The translations under genes were made by a program, and so were the position numbers. A DNA stretch of 64,000 bases, taken from contig WHUX01000086.1 of NCBI GenBank assembly GCA_015179025.1, positions 124,001 to 188,000 of the forward strand. Reading direction: 5' to 3'. Under the pieces are notes generated by a model, which did not search any database, was not told where the DNA came from, and worked only from the letters and a program-made list of their open reading frames with translations. This document shows, one piece after another, positions 48,732 to 58,987 of this stretch (position 1 is its first letter; every line of letters begins with the position of its first letter). This DNA comes from Terfezia claveryi (lineage: Eukaryota; Ascomycota; Pezizomycetes; Pezizales; Pezizaceae).

Positions 48732-49230
48732 ATGTCTCCACTCGCACTCCAACCTTCTACACCAGCACAAAACACAGACCAAAAGTGCGGATTTGTCCAT
48801 ATCTCTGCACACAGAAGGCCCCCGGGCACCGAAACAAGTTCATCCAAGAGAGCTCAACATAGAGCACAACATACCCCAGTCCCACATCTCCAAGTCCCCG
48901 TCTTCACACTTTCCCCAGGCTTCAAAGTTCTGAAAACCCACGATATCGTGCAATTCTTCCGACCCACACCGTATTTCGGTGTTTTGCCACGTAGGAAAAC
49001 ATAGCCTGGATCACGTCATACCCAACCAATTAGGGAATTTGTAATTCCCACACCAGCTTCGGGCCAATAACAACCGTCGTCACAACTTAACCCCACGGTC
49101 ATAGCGCCCCACCGTCACACGTCACGCCACCCATAGCGCCCCGTGAACGTCATAAACACCGTCACGTCATAATATCCTGACTCGAAACTATACCACGCTA
49201 GTGGGGTATAGTTTGGATATCCAGGCAAGC
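48732..49230 (+). promoter_or_regulatory. LINE 5' UTR with clustered CGTCA motifs
   Basis: Seven CGTCA words (the CRE/ATF half-site TGACG in reverse) occur between 49014 and 49169, two of them as CGTCACGTCA. ATAGCGCCCC also occurs twice. Internal promoters are needed by LINEs because they copy themselves from RNA. That this cluster is the promoter is my inference. Confidence 0.45.
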
Positions 49231-52200
49231 ATGGCTCCCGGTCGCCTCTTCCACCCAGTCACCCCTGGTTGGAAGGACAGTGGCCGCTTGGTCGTCGTCA
49301 TGAACGGAATAGCCTATAGGACCCTTAATAGTTACAACGCATTCAGGGCGACCGAAGTTACTAGCGAGCGACTAGACGAGGCAATAGCCAAAGGTCATTA
49401 TATGCTAGAATCGAACCCAGACAGCATCCCGGATTTCAGCAGAGAAGGGTCACTAGACGAGATCTCAGAAGCCTTCAAGGACCCGGAAACGGCAGTACTG
49501 GCACTGGACCCCATTAGCGAACAGATCGAATACTCCATCACCGTTAGAAATCATCCAGGTCTAGCGTTCCAGTCCTATAATAGGGGCACAGAAGTCCCGG
49601 ACTCACAACCAGATGCAGACAGCGATTCGGATTCAGACATGGGCTCGGACAACACAGCAACTCCAGCTAGCCATCTTTCTCCGACTACGCCAGCAGAAGA
49701 CGCACAAAGCCTAGGCTTTGTGGAGATACCCGACTCCCAGGACGATCCCACTGACATAGATACGGAGACAGTTTTCCAGGACTGCCAAGAACCAGAGGAC
49801 ACTACGGTCTTCCAGGACAACCAAGAGACATTAGACACCCCCAGCTCCCCTCCCTTTCATGAGTTCAGAAACGAAGCATTGGACGAACCGATGGGCCAGG
49901 TTGACGTTACGAAGGATGGCGACGAAACAAGAAGCCAGGACGACTCGATTAAAGACTGGGATAGCAGGTCAGCTCTGGAAGGGGACCGCTTTGATCAAAT
50001 GGAGGTTTTGGTCCAGGGGACCATGTCTGACTTGTCCAATAGCGTTTCACAGCTAGCAGAGATAAGCAAAGAAGAGAGAGAGAAGACAGAGGCACATAGT
50101 ATAATCCTAGTCCAAATCGCGAACGATGTCTCAAACCATTGTGAGACGCAAAGGACCGAGACCAAGGAAGGCCTCCGCGATATAGCCACCGCACAAGAAG
50201 CAACCACCAGGGCGTACGAGGACCTGGCGAAGACATTCAACACACACATGAGAGCCCAGGGCACGGAGCTGACCCTTATACAGGACCGACTCATGGCAAG
50301 TCTCAACATGGCAGTGGCAGCGATCAGGGAGGAGGGGGCGGCATCCAGGGCAAAAGACTCTGAGGACAGGCTCAAAATATACGAGGCTATAGGGGAACTA
50401 CATAAGGACGTCAACACCATCAAAAAGACAATAGAAGCATCCAAACTACACCCATATAATGCTGGCCGGTCATCAGCCGCTTCGTCGGTGTTTGGAAGCC
50501 GCTCAATATCACCGCTCTCACCACCATACATACCACCCCCAGCCGCTTCGCCTGTGTTCGGAAGCCGCTCGATATCACCACTCTCACCACCATATATACC
50601 ACCACCACCTCCCCATGGCACACCATTGGCAACTACAGGAGGGCTCTTGGCATTAATCTCAACCCCCCCTCCTGAAGTTATAGACTTAAGTAACATACAG
50701 GACACCCCGAGCCCCTCCCCACAACCAACACTCCATATAGAACCAGCTCTTCCTCTCCCTGCCGGCACCATTTCGGCACCTCCAAAGGAAGACTCATCGA
50801 TGATAGGCAACACCAACACGTGCAACAAGGAAACTAAAAATCCCACTCTTGGCTGCAGCCAGCACGCCCATGACGGCCCCATACGGGAATGCGGAGGGGC
50901 TAAGGCACCATCAACAACTACACCCACCCTTCCTCCACCGGTATGCAACAATGCCAAGGTCCCCTCACCTACGGTAAAAGCCACCCTCCCTAAACCTCCT
51001 CCAAAAAAGGGGTCCGAGCAAAAGCAAAAGGCCACTCCACCACCCCAGCCAAAAGCACCCCAAACTCCGACCCCCTCAGTAAGTATATCTCCAGAGCCAG
51101 GCACAGACTCACCCATGAGGAACGGCAGCAAAGCTTGCGAGGAGGTCACAACATCAATGATGGAAGACACGATCGACATAGTAAACAAGAACCTAAAGGC
51201 AACGGTCGAACATAAAGAAAGATACCGGAAAGCGGAGGCAAAGACGGCGGCGGAGAAGCAAGGCAAAGCAAAAGATCTGGCGAAAGTGCACCCAAGCAGG
51301 CATCGCTTACTAGGAACGTTCAACCCCCCCCAGGCTTTTGTTCCACGACCGACGGCACCATCAGGCTCAGCCTCCCCGAAGAAAGGAAACGGCAACGGCA
51401 AGAGGTCCAATACACCTAGCAAAGTCCGTCCTGACTGGGACTCAGCATCAGATTCAGAAGAAGAGGCGGCAGAGGTCCTGCTTTCAGAGTTCGTAATCCA
51501 ACAGGGAAGGCTATTAGATAGAGCAGCAAAAAAAGGGTTACTAGACGACATGAAGGAAACAGGCGAAGACAAGAACAGGTCACCTAGAACTCTGTTCAGG
51601 CTAAAGAGGGCGGTCAAAGAGATCGAAAGTCAGGACTCAGATGCGGAGACTACACACAGTGAAGAGGAGTACAGGATAATTGTAGAAGAAGGGTTACAAG
51701 ACACACCAAGGTACAGGAAAGACGAGGCCCCGCACGTAACCATGGACAGGAACCGAAGTGCAATGAACGCTACGACAAGAAAAGGCATGCCAGCCATGAA
51801 GCTCCGAAAATCCAACCCACTCCCAAGGTGGACACACGCAGCAGCAGCACGATTCAAGGAAGGGACAACCAAAGATCATGAGGATAAAACAACAGCATCC
51901 TCAGAAGCTATTGAAAGATCTAGGATGGCACCCATAGTCCCCAGTACACCACCACAGGGGCCAACCAAAAGAATCTACCCATATGAAGGAGCAGCTACAC
52001 CCCCAACCAAATGCTCAGACATCGCACCCATTCGACACATCCAAAACAACGTCAGCCGTATACTCCTCGGCAACTGTGCGAAACTACCTAGTGGCACCGA
52101 GTGGATGAATAGATTTATCCAGTGCTTCAACGCTAAATCGGATAGGCTACTCGAGGGCAAAATCAAGGCAGTCAAGGTAGAGGGATTTCGGTCCTACCCC

Positions 52201-52878
52201 ACTGAGAGAGAGGTCACGATCACGCACCCAACAAACACATCAAACGCTGAGATCATCCGAATGGTAGCAGCTCTAAGGAAAGAACTATTCCCGTCACCTA
52301 CAACGTTACAGTACAGAGATGAGGAAGTTGTTTCTATCAATCGTGAAACAATTGAGCTGGTCATCCCCGGCCTCTCTGGAGAAGAGGGAGAACAGGCTCA
52401 TGACAGGGCAAAAGAGATCGCTCAGTCTTTGGGTCTTCCACTAGCGGTCCGGTCTCCTAAATGGTTAGTTAGAGATAGAAACAGGGGGGACAGCTACGCA
52501 GGAAAGACATGCTCCCTCAGATTCTCAACGTACAGAAAGGATCTAGCGAATCTCGACTCCCCCATCCCCATCCCACTCCCAGGGAAGGACAAGCTACAGG
52601 CCTTTATCTACGAACGCCACAAGGATAAGGCCTTCTACGTAAACACCCTAGGCCACACAGTCTCAGAGCCACGACCAACATACAGCCCCATCCCTATCCC
52701 CAACGAGGTACACTGCACCTACTGCGAAGGAAGCAACCACGGAGCGGAGAACTGCTACCGCCGCGCCAACGATATGAAATACGGAAATAAGGTCAAGGAA
52801 CACAGAAACAGAAGCCGTGGAAACTGGAGGCACTTTCCTACAGCCCGCAAGGGAAATCGCCGCCTCAATGAATACTAA
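49231..52878 (+). CDS. LINE ORF1 (gag-like nucleic-acid-binding protein)
   Basis: The start is ATG 49231 (MAPGRLFHPVT); the upstream in-frame GTG at 49201 is not needed. It encodes 1,215 residues. The first 300 are acidic, followed by a coiled-coil-like region with EEREKTEAHS heptads. A Pro-rich region holds two tandem 22-residue units (VFGSRSISPLSPPYIPPP, 50490-50605). The middle is Lys-rich. Near the C-terminus a CCHC knuckle CTYCEGSNHGAENC (CX2CX4HX4C, 52713-52754) is intact. ORF1 proteins of this group bind the element RNA. It ends TAA 52878, overlapping the ORF2 start by 11 nt. Confidence 0.9.
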   Translation: MAPGRLFHPVTPGWKDSGRLVVVMNGIAYRTLNSYNAFRATEVTSERLDEAIAKGHYMLESNPDSIPDFSREGSLDEISEAFKDPETAVLALDPISEQIEYSITVRNHPGLAFQSYNRGTEVPDSQPDADSDSDSDMGSDNTATPASHLSPTTPAEDAQSLGFVEIPDSQDDPTDIDTETVFQDCQEPEDTTVFQDNQETLDTPSSPPFHEFRNEALDEPMGQVDVTKDGDETRSQDDSIKDWDSRSALEGDRFDQMEVLVQGTMSDLSNSVSQLAEISKEEREKTEAHSIILVQIANDVSNHCETQRTETKEGLRDIATAQEATTRAYEDLAKTFNTHMRAQGTELTLIQDRLMASLNMAVAAIREEGAASRAKDSEDRLKIYEAIGELHKDVNTIKKTIEASKLHPYNAGRSSAASSVFGSRSISPLSPPYIPPPAASPVFGSRSISPLSPPYIPPPPPHGTPLATTGGLLALISTPPPEVIDLSNIQDTPSPSPQPTLHIEPALPLPAGTISAPPKEDSSMIGNTNTCNKETKNPTLGCSQHAHDGPIRECGGAKAPSTTTPTLPPPVCNNAKVPSPTVKATLPKPPPKKGSEQKQKATPPPQPKAPQTPTPSVSISPEPGTDSPMRNGSKACEEVTTSMMEDTIDIVNKNLKATVEHKERYRKAEAKTAAEKQGKAKDLAKVHPSRHRLLGTFNPPQAFVPRPTAPSGSASPKKGNGNGKRSNTPSKVRPDWDSASDSEEEAAEVLLSEFVIQQGRLLDRAAKKGLLDDMKETGEDKNRSPRTLFRLKRAVKEIESQDSDAETTHSEEEYRIIVEEGLQDTPRYRKDEAPHVTMDRNRSAMNATTRKGMPAMKLRKSNPLPRWTHAAAARFKEGTTKDHEDKTTASSEAIERSRMAPIVPSTPPQGPTKRIYPYEGAATPPTKCSDIAPIRHIQNNVSRILLGNCAKLPSGTEWMNRFIQCFNAKSDRLLEGKIKAVKVEGFRSYPTEREVTITHPTNTSNAEIIRMVAALRKELFPSPTTLQYRDEEVVSINRETIELVIPGLSGEEGEQAHDRAKEIAQSLGLPLAVRSPKWLVRDRNRGDSYAGKTCSLRFSTYRKDLANLDSPIPIPLPGKDKLQAFIYERHKDKAFYVNTLGHTVSEPRPTYSPIPIPNEVHCTYCEGSNHGAENCYRRANDMKYGNKVKEHRNRSRGNWRHFPTARKGNRRLNEY

Positions 52879-55800
52879 AGAAAGGCAAGGAAGTAGGAAA
52901 GATGGAGCAGACAGGGGAAGGTTTGAAAGCAGAAGAGACAGAGGAAGGGCCCAATTATTAGTCGCATACTGCAATGTGAACAACAGCGGGATCAACACCC
53001 ATTCATATCTAGAAAGCATCAAAAACGCGGACATCGTTTTCGTAGGGGAACCAGTCATATACAACACACCAGCGGGAGCCCGAACAACAAATCACCCGAG
53101 TTTCAGACGCATCACCACACTTTACGAACATAGTAGAATCGCAGGCTACGTATCTATCAGACACCACAAGGCTTCGAGCTCTCATATCAGCCATCACATC
53201 AGCCGCATACACTTAGGCTCTACAACAATAACAGGAGTGTACCTCAACGGAAAGGATACACCTTCAAACCTCAGAGCAGATCTTAACAGAATTCCCATTA
53301 ATAGCCACTCTCTCGTCCTGGGTGACTTCAACGCACACCACCCGCTCTGGGGTAGCCACAGGACAACCAGAGGGGAAGTAGTACAGGAATGGGCAAACAC
53401 TAACCAACTTACCCAAGAAGTACACTATCAGGCATACACTTTCCAACGGGAAAACAGGAGGAGTCTCCTAGATCTAGTGTTTAAGGGAAACGACATATCC
53501 TGGACACAGTCAGCATCACATCTATCTTGGATCGGCTCAGATCATTCAGTCATCTCAGGATATATCGAAGCCCATACTCCGGAGATTCGCAGGTACACGA
53601 CTATCGACTGGAACTGGTGGAATGAGTACACAGAAAAAGACAAGGAAGGGAAAGACAAGGAGTCTATATTCCAACCTACCTATTTCGGAGAAGCATATCA
53701 GTCTCTCTGCACTCTAGTAGGGAACCACCTAATCCAGAAAACCGCCTCCAAACGTAGCAAGAAATGGTGGGATAAGGAAGTGCAGGCGCAACTGGAAAAG
53801 ACACAGAGAGCAGGCAAGGAAAGCGAAGCAGATTACAAGGAAGAGGGGAAAAGACTCAAAAGGCTGATCAGGAAGAAGAAGAGAGTTTGCTGGCAGAAGT
53901 TTCTAGAAGAACAAGGTCAGCGTCACCCATGGGATATAGCAAGGATAGCTAGAGACCCCTTTAAGTTCACACCGATTATGGGGGATCTTACCGACAAGGA
54001 CGGCACAACATTACATACGGATGACAGCAAGGTCCAAGCATTCCAAAAGCACCACCTAGTAACTAGGGAGCAGTCATGCCAATCAGCTATAATCGTCGAG
54101 TCCCCGGTTGGATACCAAACGGCCGAAGACTCCAGCATTGAAAAGGTAAGAAAAGCCCTAGGCAAGGCCTCGAACAGCTCGGCACCAGGACCGGACAGGA
54201 TCTCATACCGCCTCATAAAACTCATCAAGGACACAAGACTCGGCACGGCCCTTATTAACGATATAGCTAGAGCTTCAGAAGGAAACATCTCTCCCCCTAG
54301 ATCATGGAGGAACCTATCTATGGTTATGATCCCCAAACCAGGCAAAGACCATTCACAAGTGAAAGGGTGGAGACCAATTGTTTTATCAAACACAGTAGGC
54401 AAGTTACGGGAGAAACTAATGGCGGATGAACTTCAGCAGCAAAACAACCTCTTCCACGAACTACAATATGGCTCACGAAAGAACAGGTCAGCTATAGACG
54501 CAATGATGATTACAGTCTCAATGGCAGAAAAAGCACTGGAAGAGAGAAAGAAAGTTACTCTGCTCGGAAAGGACATAGTCTCGGCTTTCAACAACGTCCG
54601 CAGGGAAAAGCTAATCCAGATCCTCCAAGAGAAGGACACACCTCCGAGAACAGTAAGGTTTATCAACCAATTCCTACAACCACGCTCCTTCCCTATCGCT
54701 TGGGATGGATTAACAAGAGGACTTGGACGGATGGATCAGGGAGCACCTCAAGGCAGCCCTCTTTCACCAGTCTTATGGCTAATCTATATAGCACATACTT
54801 TAAAAAGAGCCACGGAGAGTTGCATCCAAACTCCTCAACCAGTGAGAATGAGCAGCCGACTGAATGCCGACAAACCACCAGCAGACTCTCCCTTACCATC
54901 CATCCATTTGTTCTCATACGTGGACGATATTAATCCCCTCATCGTAAGCAGCCTCAACACCAGAAATCACAACTTGTTAGTTCAGAACGTAGGAAGAGTA
55001 CTCGATGAGGCAGCATATGAGGATGAGCTCCAATGGGATCCAAGCAAGGATTCCAGACTGGACTTCCATGGCAAGGGCAAGATCAAGTACTGCAAAACCC
55101 TAGGGATCACGCTAGCCAGCAACCTATCATGGAAAGCGCATATCACACAGAGGACCTCGAAGGCACAGAAGGTCTTAAAAGTACTTACTAGCCTAGGAAA
55201 CCGAAATGGGGGCATGAGCCCAATCGCCCTCAGATCTCTCTACACAAGCTGCGTAAGAACCATCTTCACTTGGGGAGCGGAGCTGCAGAAGCCACAGGAA
55301 CATCAACTCTTGCAGCCTATGCAACGCCTAGAATATCAAGCTCTGCGGAAGATCACCGGAGGTTTCCATGGCTCGAGTCACCAAAGCCTAGGATGGATCG
55401 CCAACATCGAACCACTAGAAGAAAAGATAGAGGACATGAAGCGATGCTGGGCGGCAAGAGCAGTTAGGACAGGCGACCAACAAGTCAAGAAATTCATCGA
55501 AGAGGACACATCATGGCGCCAGAGCAACAACCTACACTGCAAGAGAACCCCAATTTCGGAGGCGTTCTACCTAAATGGCGGAGACCCTCATGAGCTCTCA
55601 TGGGGCGATAGAGAGGACACCACACTTTTCCCCATCATCTACCGAACGATCATAGATCCGAAGTCTGAGTCCTCCAAACAGCTAGGCACTTGGGCAGCGG
55701 GAATAGGGTCAATACTAGAGGAAGGATGGAGGGTATGTTACACGGACGGCACTGGAAGGAAAGGAATAGTGGCGAGTGGAGTCTACAGTGAAGACCGTAG

Positions 55801-56530
55801 AGGAGGTACAACAGAGGTTTATGGCGGCTATCTGGGGGACCAAGCAACAGTAGCAGATGGTGAACTCTTCGCGATGCAAATAGCCCTACAGCAAGAAAAT
55901 GCGGATATGCTGGCAATTTTATCCGACTCCCAGGCAGCAATACAGGCAGTCCGCAATATGAGTTCGGGGTCCCCGCCCAGATCTGGCATCGAAAAAGGTA
56001 TCAAATCCCTCATCACGTCTAATCAGCACAGGGACCTTCAGATATCATGGGTCAGAGGCCACCTAGGCATCCCAGGCAACGAGAAGGCAGACCGATCAGC
56101 AAGCCTACAGTCACACCTAGGCGAATTCGTAGGGAAAGAACATACGATTACGGAAGGAGGTCTCCGCGCAACCTCCAAAGCCAGTCGGAAAGAAGCAAGG
56201 ACCAAAGCAGGGTTTGGGTTGAGGAGAACGGAGTGGAATCGGCAGGCCCTATCAGCCTACACATGGCTACGCACGGAAAGAGGCCCCCAACGAAGCTGGT
56301 TACACCATATCGGCAAATCGGAATCAGCAGAGTGCCCATGCGGCCATCCCACCGAAACTGGAGAGCACATAGTCTTCAAATGCCCACGCTTCAACCGAAT
56401 CCGCAGTGACCTGCTAGGGGGCAGGGGTAGCTGGGAGGAGCTAGACCTGCCAGACTGGAGAGAGGAGGGGGAGGATAGATACGAGGCCACGGAGGCCTAC
56501 TTCGGGTTGTTATATGGAGAGCTCATCTGA
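52868..56530 (+). CDS. LINE ORF2 (endonuclease, reverse transcriptase, RNase H)
   Basis: The start ATG 52868 lies inside the end of ORF1 (ATGAATACTAA) in the next frame; the product has 1,220 residues. Order: APE-type endonuclease with GDFNAHHPLWGS (about residue 155) and GSDHSVISGY; RT with MIPKPGKDHSQVKGWRPI, GAPQGSPLSPVLW and YVDD (residue 684); RNase H with the DEDD residues in YTDGTG, GELFAMQ, LSDSQAA and HLGIPGNEKAD; and a C-terminal CCHC-type finger CPCGHPTETGEHIVFKC (about 1156-1172). All catalytic signatures are present. It nicks the target and primes cDNA on it. Translation probably depends on reinitiation at the overlap. Confidence 0.93.
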   Translation: MNTKERQGSRKDGADRGRFESRRDRGRAQLLVAYCNVNNSGINTHSYLESIKNADIVFVGEPVIYNTPAGARTTNHPSFRRITTLYEHSRIAGYVSIRHHKASSSHISHHISRIHLGSTTITGVYLNGKDTPSNLRADLNRIPINSHSLVLGDFNAHHPLWGSHRTTRGEVVQEWANTNQLTQEVHYQAYTFQRENRRSLLDLVFKGNDISWTQSASHLSWIGSDHSVISGYIEAHTPEIRRYTTIDWNWWNEYTEKDKEGKDKESIFQPTYFGEAYQSLCTLVGNHLIQKTASKRSKKWWDKEVQAQLEKTQRAGKESEADYKEEGKRLKRLIRKKKRVCWQKFLEEQGQRHPWDIARIARDPFKFTPIMGDLTDKDGTTLHTDDSKVQAFQKHHLVTREQSCQSAIIVESPVGYQTAEDSSIEKVRKALGKASNSSAPGPDRISYRLIKLIKDTRLGTALINDIARASEGNISPPRSWRNLSMVMIPKPGKDHSQVKGWRPIVLSNTVGKLREKLMADELQQQNNLFHELQYGSRKNRSAIDAMMITVSMAEKALEERKKVTLLGKDIVSAFNNVRREKLIQILQEKDTPPRTVRFINQFLQPRSFPIAWDGLTRGLGRMDQGAPQGSPLSPVLWLIYIAHTLKRATESCIQTPQPVRMSSRLNADKPPADSPLPSIHLFSYVDDINPLIVSSLNTRNHNLLVQNVGRVLDEAAYEDELQWDPSKDSRLDFHGKGKIKYCKTLGITLASNLSWKAHITQRTSKAQKVLKVLTSLGNRNGGMSPIALRSLYTSCVRTIFTWGAELQKPQEHQLLQPMQRLEYQALRKITGGFHGSSHQSLGWIANIEPLEEKIEDMKRCWAARAVRTGDQQVKKFIEEDTSWRQSNNLHCKRTPISEAFYLNGGDPHELSWGDREDTTLFPIIYRTIIDPKSESSKQLGTWAAGIGSILEEGWRVCYTDGTGRKGIVASGVYSEDRRGGTTEVYGGYLGDQATVADGELFAMQIALQQENADMLAILSDSQAAIQAVRNMSSGSPPRSGIEKGIKSLITSNQHRDLQISWVRGHLGIPGNEKADRSASLQSHLGEFVGKEHTITEGGLRATSKASRKEARTKAGFGLRRTEWNRQALSAYTWLRTERGPQRSWLHHIGKSESAECPCGHPTETGEHIVFKCPRFNRIRSDLLGGRGSWEELDLPDWREEGEDRYEATEAYFGLLYGELI

Positions 56531-56781
56531 GCTCAGCTTTAATTTCAGTTCTACGAGTCCCCATTTATACACGAGTTCCCTTTGTTTTTTTTTTTTAGTT
56601 ATTCCTCTTGTTCAGTCCTTCCAGTTCTGCCCATCGGGGGTGAGGCTCAGTCAGGCTCCCAAGTCCTCGGCCAGTCCGTTAATGACAGCAGGGGGCCCCG
56701 CTCCGTTATATGTATTTAGTTCTTGCGTGGGATTGGCAGATTAACTTGCCTCTCCCTTGAATCCACCGGGCTTCCGTGTGG

Positions 56782-56815
56782 CTCCTCATAGCTCCACGTT
56801 GGAGCTGCATAGGAG
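56782..56815 (+). other. Conserved 3'-terminal stem-loop of LINE RNA
   Basis: CTCCT pairs with AGGAG and AGCTCC with GGAGCT around a 5-nt loop. Six other LINE tails in the window form the same shape with compensating base changes. It lies about 10 nt before poly(A), where RT would enter. Confidence 0.75.
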
Positions 56816-56913
56816 TATTAAGTATTTAAAAAAAAAAAAAAAAAAAAAAACAGCCTAACGATCCCTTCCTGGCTCCCAGCCTTTTAAGGCTATCTCGATT
56901 TCCCACGCGTCAG

Positions 56914-57544
56914 TCAGTACACAGAACATACAGAGCGATCACAATAAGAGTGCAATTCATATATGGTTGTCAGTCGAAAAAAAAAAGCAATCAAACAGTT
57001 TTCTTGACCTTCTCGATGTTGAACCTGCAGTTCACGCTCTTTAATCTTCAAACGCTGCGTCTCCAGTTTGTATTCATGGATTTCTCGGGTCCTCTTCTCC
57101 CTTCTATCCTCCATTGCGATCTCATGTGCAGGCTTCTCTCGCCTTTCCTCTTTCTCACCTTTAAGCTTCTCTTGCCTTTCCTCCTTCTCATCTGCACGCT
57201 TCTCTTGCCTTTCCTGCTTCTCTATACCCCATTCTCTCACAATTTCCTTCCTCAAGAACACTAGCACGAAGACCAACATGGATTCCACAGCAAACCAAGC
57301 AACGTCTTGGTTGGTGGTTGGTAGAGCGGTCACTGCCGCGCCGGCAGAGCCTTGTTCTAGATCTTCGAGGGGTTGCTTGGGTGCCCTGAGTATAGAATGT
57401 AATGTTAGAAAAGTAATAATGTTAGAATAGTTTATCTTACAGGGGTCTTGGGGAAGCATAGTTGTACTCACGCAAAACAAAGCCCAGCCCAGAGGGCAAT
57501 AACATTATAACAATAACTGTAGTAAGTGCATTGAAGAACGCCAT
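56914..57544 (-). CDS. Small membrane protein with charged helix, two exons
   Basis: Exons 57544-57468 and 57385-56914, over an 82-bp intron (GTACAA donor, AG acceptor) in phase 2, give 182 residues. The first 22 residues (MAFFNALTTVIVIMLLPSGL) are hydrophobic, like a signal peptide or anchor. A second membrane segment follows at about 54-70 (VAWFAVESMLVFVLVFL), then about 85 residues rich in Glu, Lys and Arg (EKQERQEKRADEKEERQEK), a likely stiff helix. The plan matches the gene at 37007-37966. In-frame sequence without stops continues upstream to about 57964, so a longer N-terminus is possible. The full-length LINE inserted about 50 bp past the stop codon. Confidence 0.55.
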
Positions 57545-58987
57545 TTCAGTACCTGTAATTTCACGTATTAGAAAGGCAGTAGGGCAATAGGATAAGTGTC
57601 TCATGTAGGATGTCAGTGGGACAGGTACCGCTTGTAGTATGGAAGGGTGTGGATTTCGTATAGGGGAAGCTGCTGAGGAGAGATTCGAAGCGTCGTATGT
57701 AGCTGTGAGCGTGCCTGTTGAAATTCTAGGGGAGATCGAGGGGTGCAAATAAAGAGACGAGGTTGGTGGAAGAAGAGGGACTCGACGCCGGCAGGCTGTC
57801 GATACGACAGCAGTACCAGCGGCATTCCTGAAGGTGCAAGTGGACAGCTGCGCAGGCATGAGTACATGACCCCTACCTGCCTCCTCTGGCATGACTACTC
57901 TCATTGTGGCACTCGCCTTGCTGCTATCGCCCTCTACGAGGGTCTGGGTATCGCCACACAGCAAAATACCGAACCCCTTCTAGGAAGTGTGTGCTGAGGT
58001 GCAAAGTGACAGTATAGGTGAATTGATGCAAATGAGTAACCTCTTGTCCTTCACGGTGGGGTATCGGGGGAAAACGGGGTGAGTGTAATGTAGAAGACTG
58101 TTCATTGAGCACTTCAGGCTCGATAGAGATGAGCTCTACGCTGCTTCCCCGTGTGATGGGTGCCAACTGTGATGTAGAAGGTTGTTTATTCTGTCTAACT
58201 GCCTATACTAAAGCTCGCATATATATATTCAATGCCGAGGCCCTAGGGGTATGCGACCTACCATATATGGCAGCCCACAGTGAGGGACAGTGGCACAACA
58301 CTCTCCACAGTCCTGCTCGGGAATCGGCTGATTCGCGAATGGGACAGTTCCCGGGCAGGACATCCCGCCCAGGAATTGGGCCATTAAAAGTATGGTGTTC
58401 AGTTAAGGTAGACTCACCGGTGGATATGCGTATACAGGCCAGTTAAGGTAGGCTTGCCACTATTAGTATGGTGTAGGATGATATGATGTATGTAAATGAG
58501 CATTGTATTTCCTAAGTCTATGTCGTCAGGCATATGACCCTATAGGACATGCCAAGAGCCTCACGCCAAGCCCGAAATATCTAGTTAAGCTTCCCATGCA
58601 CGTATGCAGCTATATATGCGGCTATGTGGTAACTAGTGGCACCCGCTCAGCTGAATATCCACTGTTAGTATTGCACTCGCGCAGCTAAATATATGTAGGC
58701 TTAAAGTGATAAAGTATAAAAAGGGTAGGTTATGAGATTATATATTCACATACATGATCAATAAGACAATCCACAATACTCTCATCATGGCTACACCAAC
58801 ATCTATCTACCAATGACCAGGTTGCTCCATTTTCTCAAACTGCTCGCAATGCTTTTGATGAATATCTTACTACTTCTATTAATCGCTTCTGTCTATTATA
58901 TGCAAAATGGCGAGAAATCCGAAAGAATATTCAAAACCCAAACTCAGCCGCTCCTGCCAAAACCAAATGGATGGCATTAAATGAGTA
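57545..58987. other. Intergenic stretch with a shared short repeat
   Basis: 58396-58457 (AGTTAAGGTAGACTCACCGG and what follows to GGCCAGTTAAGGTA) matches, in reverse orientation, about 41983-42028. Stretch 58788-58985 reads as a partly open frame but no family is recognised. Confidence 0.45.

Larger units (their letters stand above)
48732..56850 (+). mobile_element. Full-length Tad-like LINE with intact ORF1 and ORF2
   Basis: The target duplication (AA)CAGCCTAACGATC is at 48717-48731 and directly after the poly(A) at 56851-56863. The element has a 499-bp 5' UTR, two overlapping ORFs without any stop or frameshift, a 320-bp 3' UTR ending in the conserved stem-loop (56782-56815), and poly(A). 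APE-type endonuclease, RT and RNase H in one ORF place it in the Tad1-like group (I superfamily) of fungal LINEs. It could be an active copy. Confidence 0.93.

Noticed and set aside
49995..51617. 540-codon minus-strand frame inside LINE ORF1
   Set aside because: It is a shadow of the long plus-strand ORF1, with no domain and no reason for an antisense gene.
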